Shown in pieces: positions 15,746 through 24,965 of a stretch of 64,000 nucleotides of DNA. Both the position numbers and the translations under genes were made by a program. Source of the DNA: CAVTBT01 sp963733065. Lineage in GTDB: Bacteria > Actinomycetota > Thermoleophilia > Gaiellales > Gaiellaceae. The notes below the pieces were generated by a model. The model was not told where the DNA came from. It saw only the letters and a program-made list of their open reading frames with translations, and ran no database searches. Every line of letters begins with the position of its first letter. Within the stretch, counting starts at the first letter, position 1. The stretch covers positions 124,001-188,000 of the forward strand of contig CAVTBT010000001.1 in NCBI GenBank assembly GCA_963733065.1, in the 5' to 3' direction.

Positions 15746-17849
15746 TCACTGCTTCGGCGCGGCCTTGAACGCGTGCCACACCGGTCGCGGCGACCAGTCC
15801 GGACGAACGAGGTTGTGCCCTTCGAGGTTCTGCTTGTAGGAGAAGTACATGAGCGCGCCCGCCCAGGGGTACGTGAGCCACAGGCGGAAGGCGTCGGTCA
15901 GGTTCCTCGCCTGCTGCTGCTCGTCGCCCGAGACCCACGAGAGGTCGGTGCCGAACTCCGTGGCCCAGATCTTCTTCCCGCCGTCGCCGTTCGACTCCAT
16001 GAGGCTGCGGAGGCTCGGCGACGTGTTGCCCATCTGGTGCCACGCGTTGCAGCGGTGCGCGAAGGTCGGCCCGCCCGAGCCCGCGTACGGGTGGTGCGAG
16101 AGAGCGTCGAACTTCCCCTTCGCGCCGTTCGCGTACATGGCCTCGAGGAAGTCGATCGGGTTCAGCGTCGTCGCGGTGCCCGAGTCGGGCGTGTTGTTGC
16201 AGTCGCTGTCCCGGTAGCCCCCGGCGGGCGAGAACGCGCCGGCGAGCACCGTGATCGACGGCGCCGCCGCCTTCATCGCCGCGTACGAGGCGGCGACGAG
16301 CTGCGCGTACTTGACCGGGTCCGGCTTGGGCTTCCAGAACATGGCCAGGTTCGGCTCGTTCCAGAGCTCGAAGTGCGTGACGCCGAGGGGTGCGTACCGC
16401 TCGACCGCCTTGCGGGCGAACGCCGCGTAGTCGGCGACGCTCGAGGGCGGATACTTGTCGTCCGTTCCCGGAGCCGTCCGCGCCCAGCCCGGCGAGTACG
16501 CCAGCACCGCGACGATCCTGAGGCCGCGGTTCGTGGCCGCGGCGACCAGCCGGTCGTAGAGCGACCAGTTGAACGAGCCGCGGGTGCCTTCGACCACCGA
16601 CCACTTGAAGTCGGCGCGGATCCACCCGGCGCCGATCTCCTCGAGGCCGTCGAGCTGGCGAGCGAGGTCGGCGTCGCTCGACCACTCGATGGTGCCGCCG
16701 GGCGAGACGCCGAACCGGCTGCCCGTGACCGGGCCGGGTGCGGGTGCCGGTGGCGGTGGCGGCGTGGGTAGCGGCGGCGGTGGCGGCGGTGGAGACGGCG
16801 GCGGTGGCGGAGGAGGCGGGGGCGTCGGGGGCGGGGGAGGCGGCGGAGGCGGAGGTAGGAGGCGGAGGCGGAGGTGAAGGCGGCGTCGGGGCGGGCGGGG
16901 GCGGCGGCGCCGGCTGCGTGCCACCACCGCTGCCGGCGCTGTCGCCCGCAGGATCGGCGTCGACGAGCAGGAGCGCTCCGAGCGCGCCCTCGCGGGCGCC
17001 GAGGCGGGCGTCGCCGCGGACGGGCCTGAGCGCGAAGCTGACCGTGCCGCTCCATGCCGCGAGCCGCGTGACGTCGACGGTCAGCCAGCGCCCGGCGCGG
17101 GCCGGGGCGGAACGCACGGTGCTACCCGCGATCCGGGGCGCCGTGGCGTGCGTGCTGCCCTCGGTCCAGGACCCGGGCGCCACGGCGCTGACGAGGAGGC
17201 CGGAGCTCGACGAGTGGGCGAACACGGCGAGGCGCACGGTCCGGGGCGCGGCGAACGACGGCAGCTCGAAGCGGACGAACGAGGTCTGCGCCGGCGACGT
17301 GTCGGCGCGCAGGCGCGTCACCGAACCGAACGACGAGCGCGGCTGGGAGGCATCGACGTAGGTATCGGCCGACACCGCGACCCTGATCGGCGCGGCGGGC
17401 GCGTCGGCCGCTGCCGCGGCCACCTCACGGGTGATGCCGGCCCTCATGTTGGCGCGAAGTGTCGCCGCCGAGGCCGGGTGGCGCGACGTCCAGACGGCGA
17501 AGCTGCGGCCGTGGCGGCGGTGCCAGCGCTGCATGCCGGCCGGCGACCAGAAGCGCTTGCCGTCCCACCGCACCGGCTCGAGCCCGAACGCCGCGGCGAC
17601 GCCGGGCCTGCTGTTGACGAACGCGTCGAACGAGATGCCCCGCCGCTCGAGGTAGAGCGCGAGCTCGGCGGTCGTCCCGAACGTCCGTCCGTTCCACGCC
17701 ACGCGCGTCTGGGCGTCCTCGCTCCCGGCCGCCGGGCCGGATGCCGTCGCGATGCCCGAGCACACGAGCAGGAGCGACAGGGCGGCCGCGACGAGGTAGC
17801 GGCGAGGGCCGCTTCCCGGAGTGGCGAACGGGCGGCGAAGCGACGGCAA
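15746..17849 (-). CDS. secreted glycoside hydrolase with N-terminal DNRLRE-type domain and poly-Pro linker; one frame break
   Basis: The span is 3n+1 long; about 700 residues if one extra base in the proline-rich linker is removed. A signal peptide (about residues 1-40) is followed by an unassigned segment with two WxG/KxFWSPAGM-like motifs. Then comes a beta-rich domain (RVAVSADTYVDASQPRSSFG) matching DNRLRE/CBM96-type modules. A very long Pro/Ala/Thr linker leads to a TIM-barrel hydrolase of the GH39/GH5 (clan A) type: HFELWNEPN supplies the acid/base Glu and WATEFGTD the nucleophile Glu. It is exported and probably trims or turns over the locus's own polysaccharide. The TTG at 17849 follows GGGAG by 4 nt and sets the signal peptide correctly. 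Confidence 0.75.
16738..16925 (-). repeat. low-complexity GGC/GGA repeat encoding the poly-Pro linker
   Basis: An imperfect run of GGCGGN/GGAGGC units on the plus strand encodes a Pro-rich linker on the minus strand. The frame break of the hydrolase lies inside it, near 16830-16880. Confidence 0.8.
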
Positions 17850-18021
17850 GGGACTCCCTTCTGGGCGGCGACGGGCTCCGCCGCTTGGATCGGACGGCCT
17901 ATCGTCAGCCGGAACCCCTCGAACGGGTGACGGCCGGTGCGCGTGCGCGCGCGGTGACGCTCGCGGGTCCCGCCGGCCGTGCCGATAGCTACCCTGTGAC
18001 CCCTCTCAGCAGGACCTCTTT

Positions 18022-19569
18022 GTGAGCGCGACACCCGCCAAGCTCAATACCGCCGAGGCGTTGAAGGCAGCCGCCAGGCGCGCGGTGCCGCTCGTGATCG
18101 TCTGTGCGATCGCGGGCATCGCCGTCGTCAACCTCCAGAAGCAGCTGGCGGGTCCCGTCTACTCCGCGAGCGCCCGCGTCCTGCTCAACAACTTCAACCT
18201 CGCGCAGGTCCTGACGGAGACGCAGGCGCCGTACGTCGATCCCGACCGCGTGCAGGAGAATGCGCTCGCGCTCGCCAACTCGAGCGGCCTCTACAAGCAG
18301 GTCTCGCGCGAGAACCCGAAGCTCGGGACGGCCGGGGAGATCCGGGGCAAGGTGTCCGCGGCCCGCGACTCGGACAGCGACGTGATCACGTTCACGGCGA
18401 AGGGCGACGACGAGCAGAACGTCACGGACGTCGCGAACGCTGTCGCGGCCGGGTACGTCGACTACCGCTCCGACACGATCGACCAGGCCGCCGTCGCGAG
18501 CGCGATCACCACGCTGCGTGCGCGGCTGCGCGAGTCCGGCGCCGACCCGCAGACCGAGGCTCTGCTCGAGCGGCTCGAGATCATGCGCACGATCAGCGCC
18601 GGGACGCCCGACGCCCGTGTCATCAACGAGGCGACCGGGCCGGGCCGGATCTCGCCCAATATCGTCAAGGACACGATGCTCGGCGCCGCCATCGGCATCG
18701 TCATCGCGCTCCTGATCGCCGGCGCGCGCGAAGCCTTCAACACCCGGGTGCAGACCGAGAGCGACGTCGAGGACACGCTCGGCCGGCCGGTGCTGGCCTC
18801 GATCCCGTCGCTGCCGAAGACGTCCGGTCTCGTCACGGTCGGCCGCCACGAGAACCGCTTCAGCGACGTCTACGCGCTCCTGGCAGCGAACATCGTCCAG
18901 CTCCACGGCGAGGGGAAGCTCATGCTCGCGGTGACGAGCGCCGTGGCGGGCGAGGGCAAGACGACGACCGCGTCCAACCTCGCGGTCGCGTTCGCGCGCC
19001 GCGGGCAGAACGTCATCCTCGCCGACTTCGACGTCCGCAAGCCAGCCGTCAACTCGGTCTTCCGGATCCCCGCGGTGGCCTTCGGCGTCACCGACATCGT
19101 GCGGGGCGGGCGGGCTCTCGAGTCCTCGCTCTGGTCGTTCCGCTTCTCGTCGAACGGCGACGGCAGCGGGGGAACGATCCTCGCGCCCGGGATCGAGACG
19201 AAGCCGGGCCACCGGGTGCCGGGCGGCGACCAGATCGGCTCGCTCATGGTGCTCCCCGCCGGCGGCACGGACGCGGCGGGCCGCATCGCGCAGTCCCCGA
19301 AGCTCCAGGATCTGCTCACTGAGCTGCGCGGCAGCGCCGACATCGTGATCCTCGACACGCCGCCGGCCCTCCTCACGATCGAGATGGCCGAGCTCTCGCG
19401 GCTGGTCGACAGCGTCCTCGTCGTGGTGCGGCAGGGCAAGGTCACGCGCCGCAGCCTCACGTCGCTCGGCCGCCAGGTCGAGACGTGGCGCGCCGAGGTC
19501 GCGGGCGCGGTGCTCACCGGCGCCGACAGCGAGCTCGGCTACGGCGAGTACTACGGCTACGGCGGCTAG
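18022..19569 (+). CDS. Wzz/BY-kinase fusion (chain-length regulator plus bacterial tyrosine kinase)
   Basis: The 515-residue protein has a Wzz-like N-terminus with membrane segments near 22-36 and 218-234. A cytoplasmic BY-kinase domain follows: Walker A AVAGEGKTTT (about 307-316), Walker A' VILADFDVRKP and Walker B IVILDTPP. The C-terminus GYGEYYGYGG is a tyrosine cluster for autophosphorylation. These proteins control polymerisation and export of exopolysaccharide; the PHP phosphatase at 23284 would reverse the phosphorylation. The Wzz loop is short and lacks a long coiled coil. AGGA 7 nt before the GTG at 18022 supports the start. It heads a rightward run of closely spaced genes to 24965. 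Confidence 0.92.
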   Translation: MSATPAKLNTAEALKAAARRAVPLVIVCAIAGIAVVNLQKQLAGPVYSASARVLLNNFNLAQVLTETQAPYVDPDRVQENALALANSSGLYKQVSRENPKLGTAGEIRGKVSAARDSDSDVITFTAKGDDEQNVTDVANAVAAGYVDYRSDTIDQAAVASAITTLRARLRESGADPQTEALLERLEIMRTISAGTPDARVINEATGPGRISPNIVKDTMLGAAIGIVIALLIAGAREAFNTRVQTESDVEDTLGRPVLASIPSLPKTSGLVTVGRHENRFSDVYALLAANIVQLHGEGKLMLAVTSAVAGEGKTTTASNLAVAFARRGQNVILADFDVRKPAVNSVFRIPAVAFGVTDIVRGGRALESSLWSFRFSSNGDGSGGTILAPGIETKPGHRVPGGDQIGSLMVLPAGGTDAAGRIAQSPKLQDLLTELRGSADIVILDTPPALLTIEMAELSRLVDSVLVVVRQGKVTRRSLTSLGRQVETWRAEVAGAVLTGADSELGYGEYYGYGG

Positions 19570-19580
19570 AGGCTGAGCCC

Positions 19581-21011
19581 ATGCGCCCGCTGCGGCTGCG
19601 GCTCACTCCCCTCGACGTCTTCACCCTCGGCTTCGGCGTCCTGCTGACGGTCGCGGCGGCGCGGCTCACCATCGACACCGGCCCGAAGATGGCCGTCCTG
19701 CCGCTCGCGGTGCTGCTCTTCCTAGGCGTCGTCATGTCGCTGACGGTCTGGGCACCGCACATCCTCTTTGCCTTCCTGATCCCGCTCTTCGTCGCGCTGC
19801 CGATGCTGAAGGTGCTCGTCGTCCCGTGGATCGGGCCGCTGAAGGACGCACTCGTGGTTGCCATGGCGATCGGGATCGCCACGCTCGCGGTGTGGCGACG
19901 CGCCGCCGGCGAGCGGCAGCGGGGCGACCCGTTCGCGCTCGCCCTAGCGGCGGGGTTCATCGGCCTCTACATCGTCAACCTCGGCGGGACGTTCTCCCGC
20001 ATCGCGTACGACGAGGGCTGGGTGCACGGCGTGCGCCTCGCCGCCGAGCCGCTGATCCTGCTCGCGATCGGCATGGTCGTGCCGGACTCGCGGCGGGCCC
20101 TGCGCTGGGCGATGCTCTCGCTCGTCGCCACTGCAATGGGCGTCGCGCTCATCGGTCTCTGGCAGCAGCGGGTCGGCACCTGGGGCCTCGTCGGGCTCGG
20201 CTACGAGTGGGACACCCACGTCCGGACGATCAACGGCCGGTTGCGCAGCTTCGGCTCGCTCGACGAGCCGTTCGCCTACGCCGCGTTCCTGCTATCGGGC
20301 GTCGTCGCCGTCTGGTTCTACCTGCGCCGCTCCCTCGTCGCCGCCGGCGCCTCCGCGATCATCCTCGCAGGCCTCCTCTTCGGCTTCGTGCGGACCTCGG
20401 CGATCGTGCTCGTGGCGCTCGTCGGCCTCTGGCTCGCCCGCCGGGGTCACGCGGCGTCGGCCGTGCTGATGCTCGCCGCGAGCCTCGTCGCGTCGGTCGG
20501 GCTCCTCGTCGCCAACACCGACGTCAGCGAGCAACGCGTCGTCCGCGCCGACCGCGGCACGTACCTGACCATCAACGGACGGACGCAGGTGTGGGCCGAG
20601 ACGCTCGTCAAGCCGGCGCACTGGCTGGTCGGACGCGGCGTCGGCGAGGTCGGGACTGCCGCCGAGCGTGCCTCGTTCGGTGTCTACCGGTCGGCCGACG
20701 CGGCGAAGGAGGACACCGGGCACGCGATCGACAACGGCTACCTCGCGGCGGTCGCGGACGTGGGCCTGCTCGGGCTGCTGCTCCTCGTCGTGCTGCTTGC
20801 ACGGCTGACGCAGCTCGCCTGGCGGGCGGCCCGCGACGGCATCGCCGCCGGCTGGATCGCCGCCGCCCTGCTGCTCGTCCTCCTGCTCGACGCCGTGACG
20901 CGCGCGTCGTTCACCGGCTTCCCGCCGGCGTTTCTAAGCCTGCTCCTGATCGGGCTCGCGCTGAACGCGGCGGACGAAGAGCGGCACGATACGGCTGCGG
21001 CCGAGGCCTGA
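19581..21011 (+). CDS. O-antigen ligase/Wzy-type polymerase
   Basis: The 476-residue protein has about 11-12 membrane helices. A periplasmic-side loop holds INGRTQVWAETLVKPAHWLVGRG-type sequence, followed by GHAIDNGYLAAVADVGLLGL, the usual signature of the Wzy_C/O-antigen ligase family. With the flippase and Wzz-kinase it completes a Wzx/Wzy pathway. The ATG at 19581 lies 12 nt after the kinase stop. It is the second ligase-type protein of the locus; the other (7797-9875) has a TPR tail and may act with the sortase group instead. Confidence 0.88.
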   Translation: MRPLRLRLTPLDVFTLGFGVLLTVAAARLTIDTGPKMAVLPLAVLLFLGVVMSLTVWAPHILFAFLIPLFVALPMLKVLVVPWIGPLKDALVVAMAIGIATLAVWRRAAGERQRGDPFALALAAGFIGLYIVNLGGTFSRIAYDEGWVHGVRLAAEPLILLAIGMVVPDSRRALRWAMLSLVATAMGVALIGLWQQRVGTWGLVGLGYEWDTHVRTINGRLRSFGSLDEPFAYAAFLLSGVVAVWFYLRRSLVAAGASAIILAGLLFGFVRTSAIVLVALVGLWLARRGHAASAVLMLAASLVASVGLLVANTDVSEQRVVRADRGTYLTINGRTQVWAETLVKPAHWLVGRGVGEVGTAAERASFGVYRSADAAKEDTGHAIDNGYLAAVADVGLLGLLLLVVLLARLTQLAWRAARDGIAAGWIAAALLLVLLLDAVTRASFTGFPPAFLSLLLIGLALNAADEERHDTAAAEA

Positions 21012-21013
21012 GC

Positions 21014-22117
21014 GTGGCGCGCCCGCTCAGGGTCTGCCTCGTCGCCCACCTCGCCGGCGGGTACTCGGGCGTCCCGCGTTACGCGCTCGCCCTCTCTCAC
21101 GCGCTCGACCGGGTCGCTCCCGAGTTCGGCGACCTCGAGCTGACGCTCGCGACGACACCGGAGGGCGCCGAGCGCGTGTCGCCGCGGAACGTCCGCGTCT
21201 CGACGTCGTGGCTGCACGGACGCCGGGTGAACGCCGGCCCTGGCCGGATCGCGCTCGAGCAGTTGGCCGCGCGGTTCGCGCGCACCGACCTCCTGCACTT
21301 CTTCGACATCAACGGGCCGGTGCTCGCGCCGAGGCGGCCGTTCCTGGCCACGGTGCACGACGTCTCGGTGCTGCGCGGCCTCCGTCCGCGCAAGCACGAG
21401 TACAAGCGCCGCCTGTGGCCCTGGGTCACGCGCCGGGCGCGGCGGCTCGTCGCGATCTCGGAGTTCGCCCGTGACGAGGCCGTCAGCCTGCTCGACGCCG
21501 AGCCGGCGAAGCTCGTCGTGGTGCCGTCCGGGCCGGGCTTCACGCGCGCCGCGAACGGTTCCGTCCCGGCGGGCGTCGACGGGCCGTACCTGCTCTACGT
21601 GGGCCTGCTCGGCGCGAGCAAGAACCTGCCCTTCCTCGTCGAGGCCTTCGGCCGCACGGACGGCGGGACGAAGCTCGTGCTCGCCGGGAAGCCCGGCGAC
21701 GGCTACGTCGAGCTCCGCGAGGCCCTCGACCGCAGCCCACGGCGCGAGGACGTCGTCCTGCTCGACGAGGTGCCCGACGACCGGCTGGACGCGCTGTACC
21801 GCGAGGCGGTGGCTCTCGTCCACCCCTCGACGTACGAGGGCTTCGGCTTCACTCCGCTCGAGGCGATGGCGCGCGACACGCCGGTCCTGGCGAGCGACAT
21901 CCCCGCGCTGCGCGAGGTCGCCGGCGACGCCGCGGCGCTGCTCCCGCTCGAGCGTGCGGACGAGTGGGCCGCGGCCATGGAGCGGATCGCCGTCGACAGC
22001 GGCTGGCGCGAGGAGCTCCGCGCGGCCGGCCGCACGCGTGTGGCGCGCTACTCGTGGGACGAGACGGCCCGGTCGCTGTGCCGGCTCTTCGGGTCGGTCG
22101 GCGGCGCGCCGGCCTAG
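21014..22117 (+). CDS. GT4-family glycosyltransferase
   Basis: The 367-residue protein has the GT-B layout. The N-terminal domain has VCLVAHLAGGYSGVPRYA and FLATVHDVSVL. The C-terminal domain has LLYVGLLGASKNLPFLVEAF and the donor-binding region HPSTYEGFGFTPLEAMA with the E-x7-E pair. It transfers a sugar from an NDP-sugar to the growing lipid-linked glycan. GTG at 21014 follows the polymerase stop by 2 nt; the gene is part of the kinase operon. Confidence 0.9.
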   Translation: MARPLRVCLVAHLAGGYSGVPRYALALSHALDRVAPEFGDLELTLATTPEGAERVSPRNVRVSTSWLHGRRVNAGPGRIALEQLAARFARTDLLHFFDINGPVLAPRRPFLATVHDVSVLRGLRPRKHEYKRRLWPWVTRRARRLVAISEFARDEAVSLLDAEPAKLVVVPSGPGFTRAANGSVPAGVDGPYLLYVGLLGASKNLPFLVEAFGRTDGGTKLVLAGKPGDGYVELREALDRSPRREDVVLLDEVPDDRLDALYREAVALVHPSTYEGFGFTPLEAMARDTPVLASDIPALREVAGDAAALLPLERADEWAAAMERIAVDSGWREELRAAGRTRVARYSWDETARSLCRLFGSVGGAPA

Positions 22118-22120
22118 CTC

Positions 22121-23287
22121 GTGCGCGTCCTGCTCGTCAACATGCACGGGGCCGACACGACCGTCGGCGGCGCCGAGCGCTACGTCTCCGACCTCGCGCG
22201 GGGGCTCGACCGCGCCGGGCACGAGGTGAGCCTGCTCGCCGCCTTCCCCGGCGGGCACGCGGGGCCGTTCGAGCGGGTCGAGGTGCTGCACGACGAGGAC
22301 TGGCGACGCAGCGGCGTGCGCCGGCTCCGGAACCATGCCGACGACGCGCTGTCGCGGGCGTCGGGCCGGCTCGACGCCGTCGTGGCGCGCGCGGGGCCCG
22401 ACCTCGTGCACACGAGCAACCTGATGGGCATCGCCACCGGGATCTGGGAGGTCGCCGCGCGCTCGGGCGCAGCGGTCGTCCACACGCTGCACGACTACTA
22501 CCTTCTGTGCCCGCGCTCGACGCTCGTGCGGAAGGACGGACGGGCCTGCAGTCCGAGCCCGCTCCTGTGCGGCGCACGGAGCGCCAGGCTGAAGCGGCAC
22601 GCCGCCCGGGTCGACGCGGTCGTCGGCGTCTCTCGGCATCTGCTCGACCGGCACGCGGGCTTCTTCCCGCCTGCAGCCTCCACGCACGTCGTCCGGCACG
22701 CGATCGTGCCGGCGGCAGCAGGCGCAGCGCCGCCACGTCCCAACGGCGGCGGCCCGGCGACGCTCGGGTACCTCGGCGCCCTCGACGTGGTGAAGGGCGT
22801 CGGCGCCCTGCTCGAAGCGCTGCCGGAGCTGACGGCGTCCGGGGTGCGCGTGCGGATCGCGGGCGACGGGCGGCTGCGCGAGGCAGTGGCCGAGGCCGCC
22901 GGGCGCCTGGCGGACGTCGAGTACCTCGGCGTCGTATCCGGCGCCGACAAGGCGGCGTTCCTCGGCTCGTGCGACGCGGGGCTCGCGCCGTCCGTCTGGG
23001 ACGAGCCCGGTGCGCCGCCGTACGCCGCCGTCGAGTGGCTCGCGGCGGGACGCCCGGTGATCGCGGCCAACCGCGGCGGATTGGCCGAGGCCGCCCCCGA
23101 CTTTCCCGGGCTCGTGCTGACCGAGCCGACGCGTGCGGGCATCGTGGAGGCCGTTCGGCGACTGCGGGACGGTGGGTGGGACGACGCGGTGGAGCGGGCG
23201 AGCACGCCGGTCGGCTCGCCGGGGGACGACGAGCGCTGGCTCGAGGACCACCTGCGCGTCTACGAGACGGCCCGCGGCCGCCCGTGA
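22121..23287 (+). CDS. GT4-family glycosyltransferase
   Basis: The 388-residue GT-B protein begins VLLVNMHGADTTVGGAERYV, the usual acceptor-side start of GT4 enzymes. It carries HTLHDYYLLCP, a cysteine-containing loop seen in many polysaccharide GT4 proteins, then LGYLGALDVVKGVGALLEAL and APSVWDEPGAPPYAAVEWLA at the donor site. The second Glu of the E-x7-E pair is in VEWLAAGRP. The GTG start follows the previous stop by 3 nt; its own TGA overlaps the next GTG. Confidence 0.9.
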   Translation: MRVLLVNMHGADTTVGGAERYVSDLARGLDRAGHEVSLLAAFPGGHAGPFERVEVLHDEDWRRSGVRRLRNHADDALSRASGRLDAVVARAGPDLVHTSNLMGIATGIWEVAARSGAAVVHTLHDYYLLCPRSTLVRKDGRACSPSPLLCGARSARLKRHAARVDAVVGVSRHLLDRHAGFFPPAASTHVVRHAIVPAAAGAAPPRPNGGGPATLGYLGALDVVKGVGALLEALPELTASGVRVRIAGDGRLREAVAEAAGRLADVEYLGVVSGADKAAFLGSCDAGLAPSVWDEPGAPPYAAVEWLAAGRPVIAANRGGLAEAAPDFPGLVLTEPTRAGIVEAVRRLRDGGWDDAVERASTPVGSPGDDERWLEDHLRVYETARGRP

Positions 23288-24006
23288 TCGACACGCACTG
23301 CCATCTGCTCCCCGGCCTCGACGACGGGCCGCGCACGATCGACGAGGCCGTCGCGCTCGCGACCGAGCTCGTCGGTCAGGGCGTCGAGACGGTGGTGTGC
23401 ACGCCGCACTACTGCACGCGGTTCCCCACCGACCACGACGCGGCGGCCGCAGCGCTCGACCGTCTGGCCGGCGAGCTGCGGGAGCTCGGCGTGCCGCTCC
23501 GCCTCGAGCTCGGCGCGGAGGTGGGCGACGTCACGGCGGTGTCCGCGCCGCTCGAGGAGCTTCGGCGGCGCGCGATCCGGATGCGGTCGCTCGTCGTCGA
23601 GATCGCCGCCGGCACGAACATGGCGACGCTCGAGAGCATCGTCGCGCGGCTCGTCGGTGCCGGGCTCGTGCCGGTGCTGGCGCATCCGGAGCGCAGCCGG
23701 CTCGTCCAGCGGGACGTTGCCGTGCTCGACGGCCCGCGCGCGGCCGGCGCGCTCGTCCAGCTCGTCGCGCCGACGCTGCTCGGACGCTGGGGCGAGGAGG
23801 CCGAGGACGCGGCCTGGGAGCTGATCGAGTCGGGCCGGGCCGACCTGCTCGGCAGCGACGCCCACGGGGTCGACCGACGCCGCCCGTACCTCGGTGAGAT
23901 CGTCGCGCGAATCCGCGACGCCTTCGGAGCCGCGGTGGCGCTCGCGCTCGTCCAGAGCGGGCCCGAGCGGCTGCTCGAGGCCGGCGAGGTGCCCGCGCAC
24001 CCGTGA
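23284..24006 (+). CDS. PHP-type tyrosine-protein phosphatase (CpsB/YwqE-like)
   Basis: The 240-residue protein begins IDTHCHLLPGLDDGP, the metal-binding start of PHP-superfamily CpsB phosphatases. It continues with LRLELGAEVG, VPVLAHPERSRL and LLGSDAHGVDRR, which supply the further His/Glu/Asp metal ligands. CpsB-type enzymes dephosphorylate the BY-kinase and so set capsule output. Its place in the same operon as the Wzz/BY-kinase at 18022 supports this role. The GTG start overlaps the previous stop, and its TGA overlaps the next GTG. Confidence 0.9.
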   Translation: MIDTHCHLLPGLDDGPRTIDEAVALATELVGQGVETVVCTPHYCTRFPTDHDAAAAALDRLAGELRELGVPLRLELGAEVGDVTAVSAPLEELRRRAIRMRSLVVEIAAGTNMATLESIVARLVGAGLVPVLAHPERSRLVQRDVAVLDGPRAAGALVQLVAPTLLGRWGEEAEDAAWELIESGRADLLGSDAHGVDRRRPYLGEIVARIRDAFGAAVALALVQSGPERLLEAGEVPAHP

Positions 24007-24965
24007 TCGCGCTGGAGCGCGTCACCGCGGTGGTCGTCAACTGGCGCACGCCCGATCTCACCCTGCGCGCAGTGCATGCGCTGGTCGACGACGGCCTCCC
24101 GGCCGATCGGGTGGTGGTCGTGGACAACGCGTCGGCCGACGGCAGCGCAGCGCGGCTGCGCGGGGAGCTCGCGGGCTCGACGGTCGTCGAGCTGCCCGAG
24201 AACGTCGGCTTCGCCCGCGGCAACAACGACGGCGTCCGCCGACTGCCGGGCGAGGCGTACCTCCTCGTCAACAGCGACGCCTTCGTCGATCGGCCCGGCA
24301 GCCTGCGCGCGTTGACCGGCGCCCTCGAGGACCCCACGGTTGGCATCGTCGCGGCCCGGCTCCTGAACGAGGACGGCACCGTGCAGTCGAACGTCACGCC
24401 GCTGCCGTCACCCTCGGTCGCGCTGGTGCAGGCCTCGGGCCTGAGCCGTTTCGTCCCGGACCGCTGGCAGCCCCGCTGGAGCACGTACTGGCAGCACGGC
24501 GAGGCCCGCTCGGTCGAGGCTGCGACCGGTGCGGTGCTGCTCGTTCGCGCGTCTACGTGGGAGCACCTACGCGGGTTTGACGAGACCGCGTTCATGTATG
24601 CGGAGGACCGCGACCTCTGCTGGCGTGCCCAACTCGCAGGGTGGGACGTCCGCTTCGTGCCGGAGGCGCGGTTCGTGCACCTGGGCAGCGGGTCGGTGCG
24701 GACGCGCTGGGACGACGCGGCGCGCGCCGAGCGCGTCGCCTCCGCGGAGGCGGCGATGGTCCGACGGCACCGTGGGCGCGTCTCGGCGGGCGCGACGCTG
24801 GGGATCATGCTCGCCGGCTACCGGGCGCGCGCGGCCGCGATGCGGCTCGCCGGCCGACCGGAGCGGGCGGCGGTGTTCGCCGCGAGCGCCCGCGGGCTCA
24901 GGCGCGCTCCGGCGCCGCCCGCGACCCTGCAGCCGCCAGCCGGTCGTACAGACGAGACAGGCTGA
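24003..24965 (+). CDS. GT2-family (rhamnosyltransferase-like) glycosyltransferase
   Basis: The 320-residue protein begins VTAVVVNWRTPDLTLRAVHAL and has VVVVDNASADGSAARL, NVGFARGNNDGVR, YLLVNSDAFVD and FDETAFMYAEDRDLCWRAQ. This is the standard signature of WbbL/rhamnosyltransferase-type GT2 enzymes, with the NSDAF Asp at the DXD position. It is the last gene of the kinase operon. The last 23 codons overlap the convergent gene that ends at 24898, a rare 68-bp tail overlap; the final residues (APAPPATLQPPAGR) are low-complexity. Confidence 0.9.
   Translation: MIALERVTAVVVNWRTPDLTLRAVHALVDDGLPADRVVVVDNASADGSAARLRGELAGSTVVELPENVGFARGNNDGVRRLPGEAYLLVNSDAFVDRPGSLRALTGALEDPTVGIVAARLLNEDGTVQSNVTPLPSPSVALVQASGLSRFVPDRWQPRWSTYWQHGEARSVEAATGAVLLVRASTWEHLRGFDETAFMYAEDRDLCWRAQLAGWDVRFVPEARFVHLGSGSVRTRWDDAARAERVASAEAAMVRRHRGRVSAGATLGIMLAGYRARAAAMRLAGRPERAAVFAASARGLRRAPAPPATLQPPAGRTDETG

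Noticed and set aside
16738..16925. Phase-variation tract in the glycosidase linker
   Set aside because: The repeat is imperfect with mixed 3-nt and 6-nt units, and the break is the same one-base insertion found in genes without repeats.
20738..23251. An 837-codon minus-strand open frame opposite the glycosyltransferase genes
   Set aside because: Same kind of shadow; the plus-strand frames have clear GT4 motifs and coupled starts.
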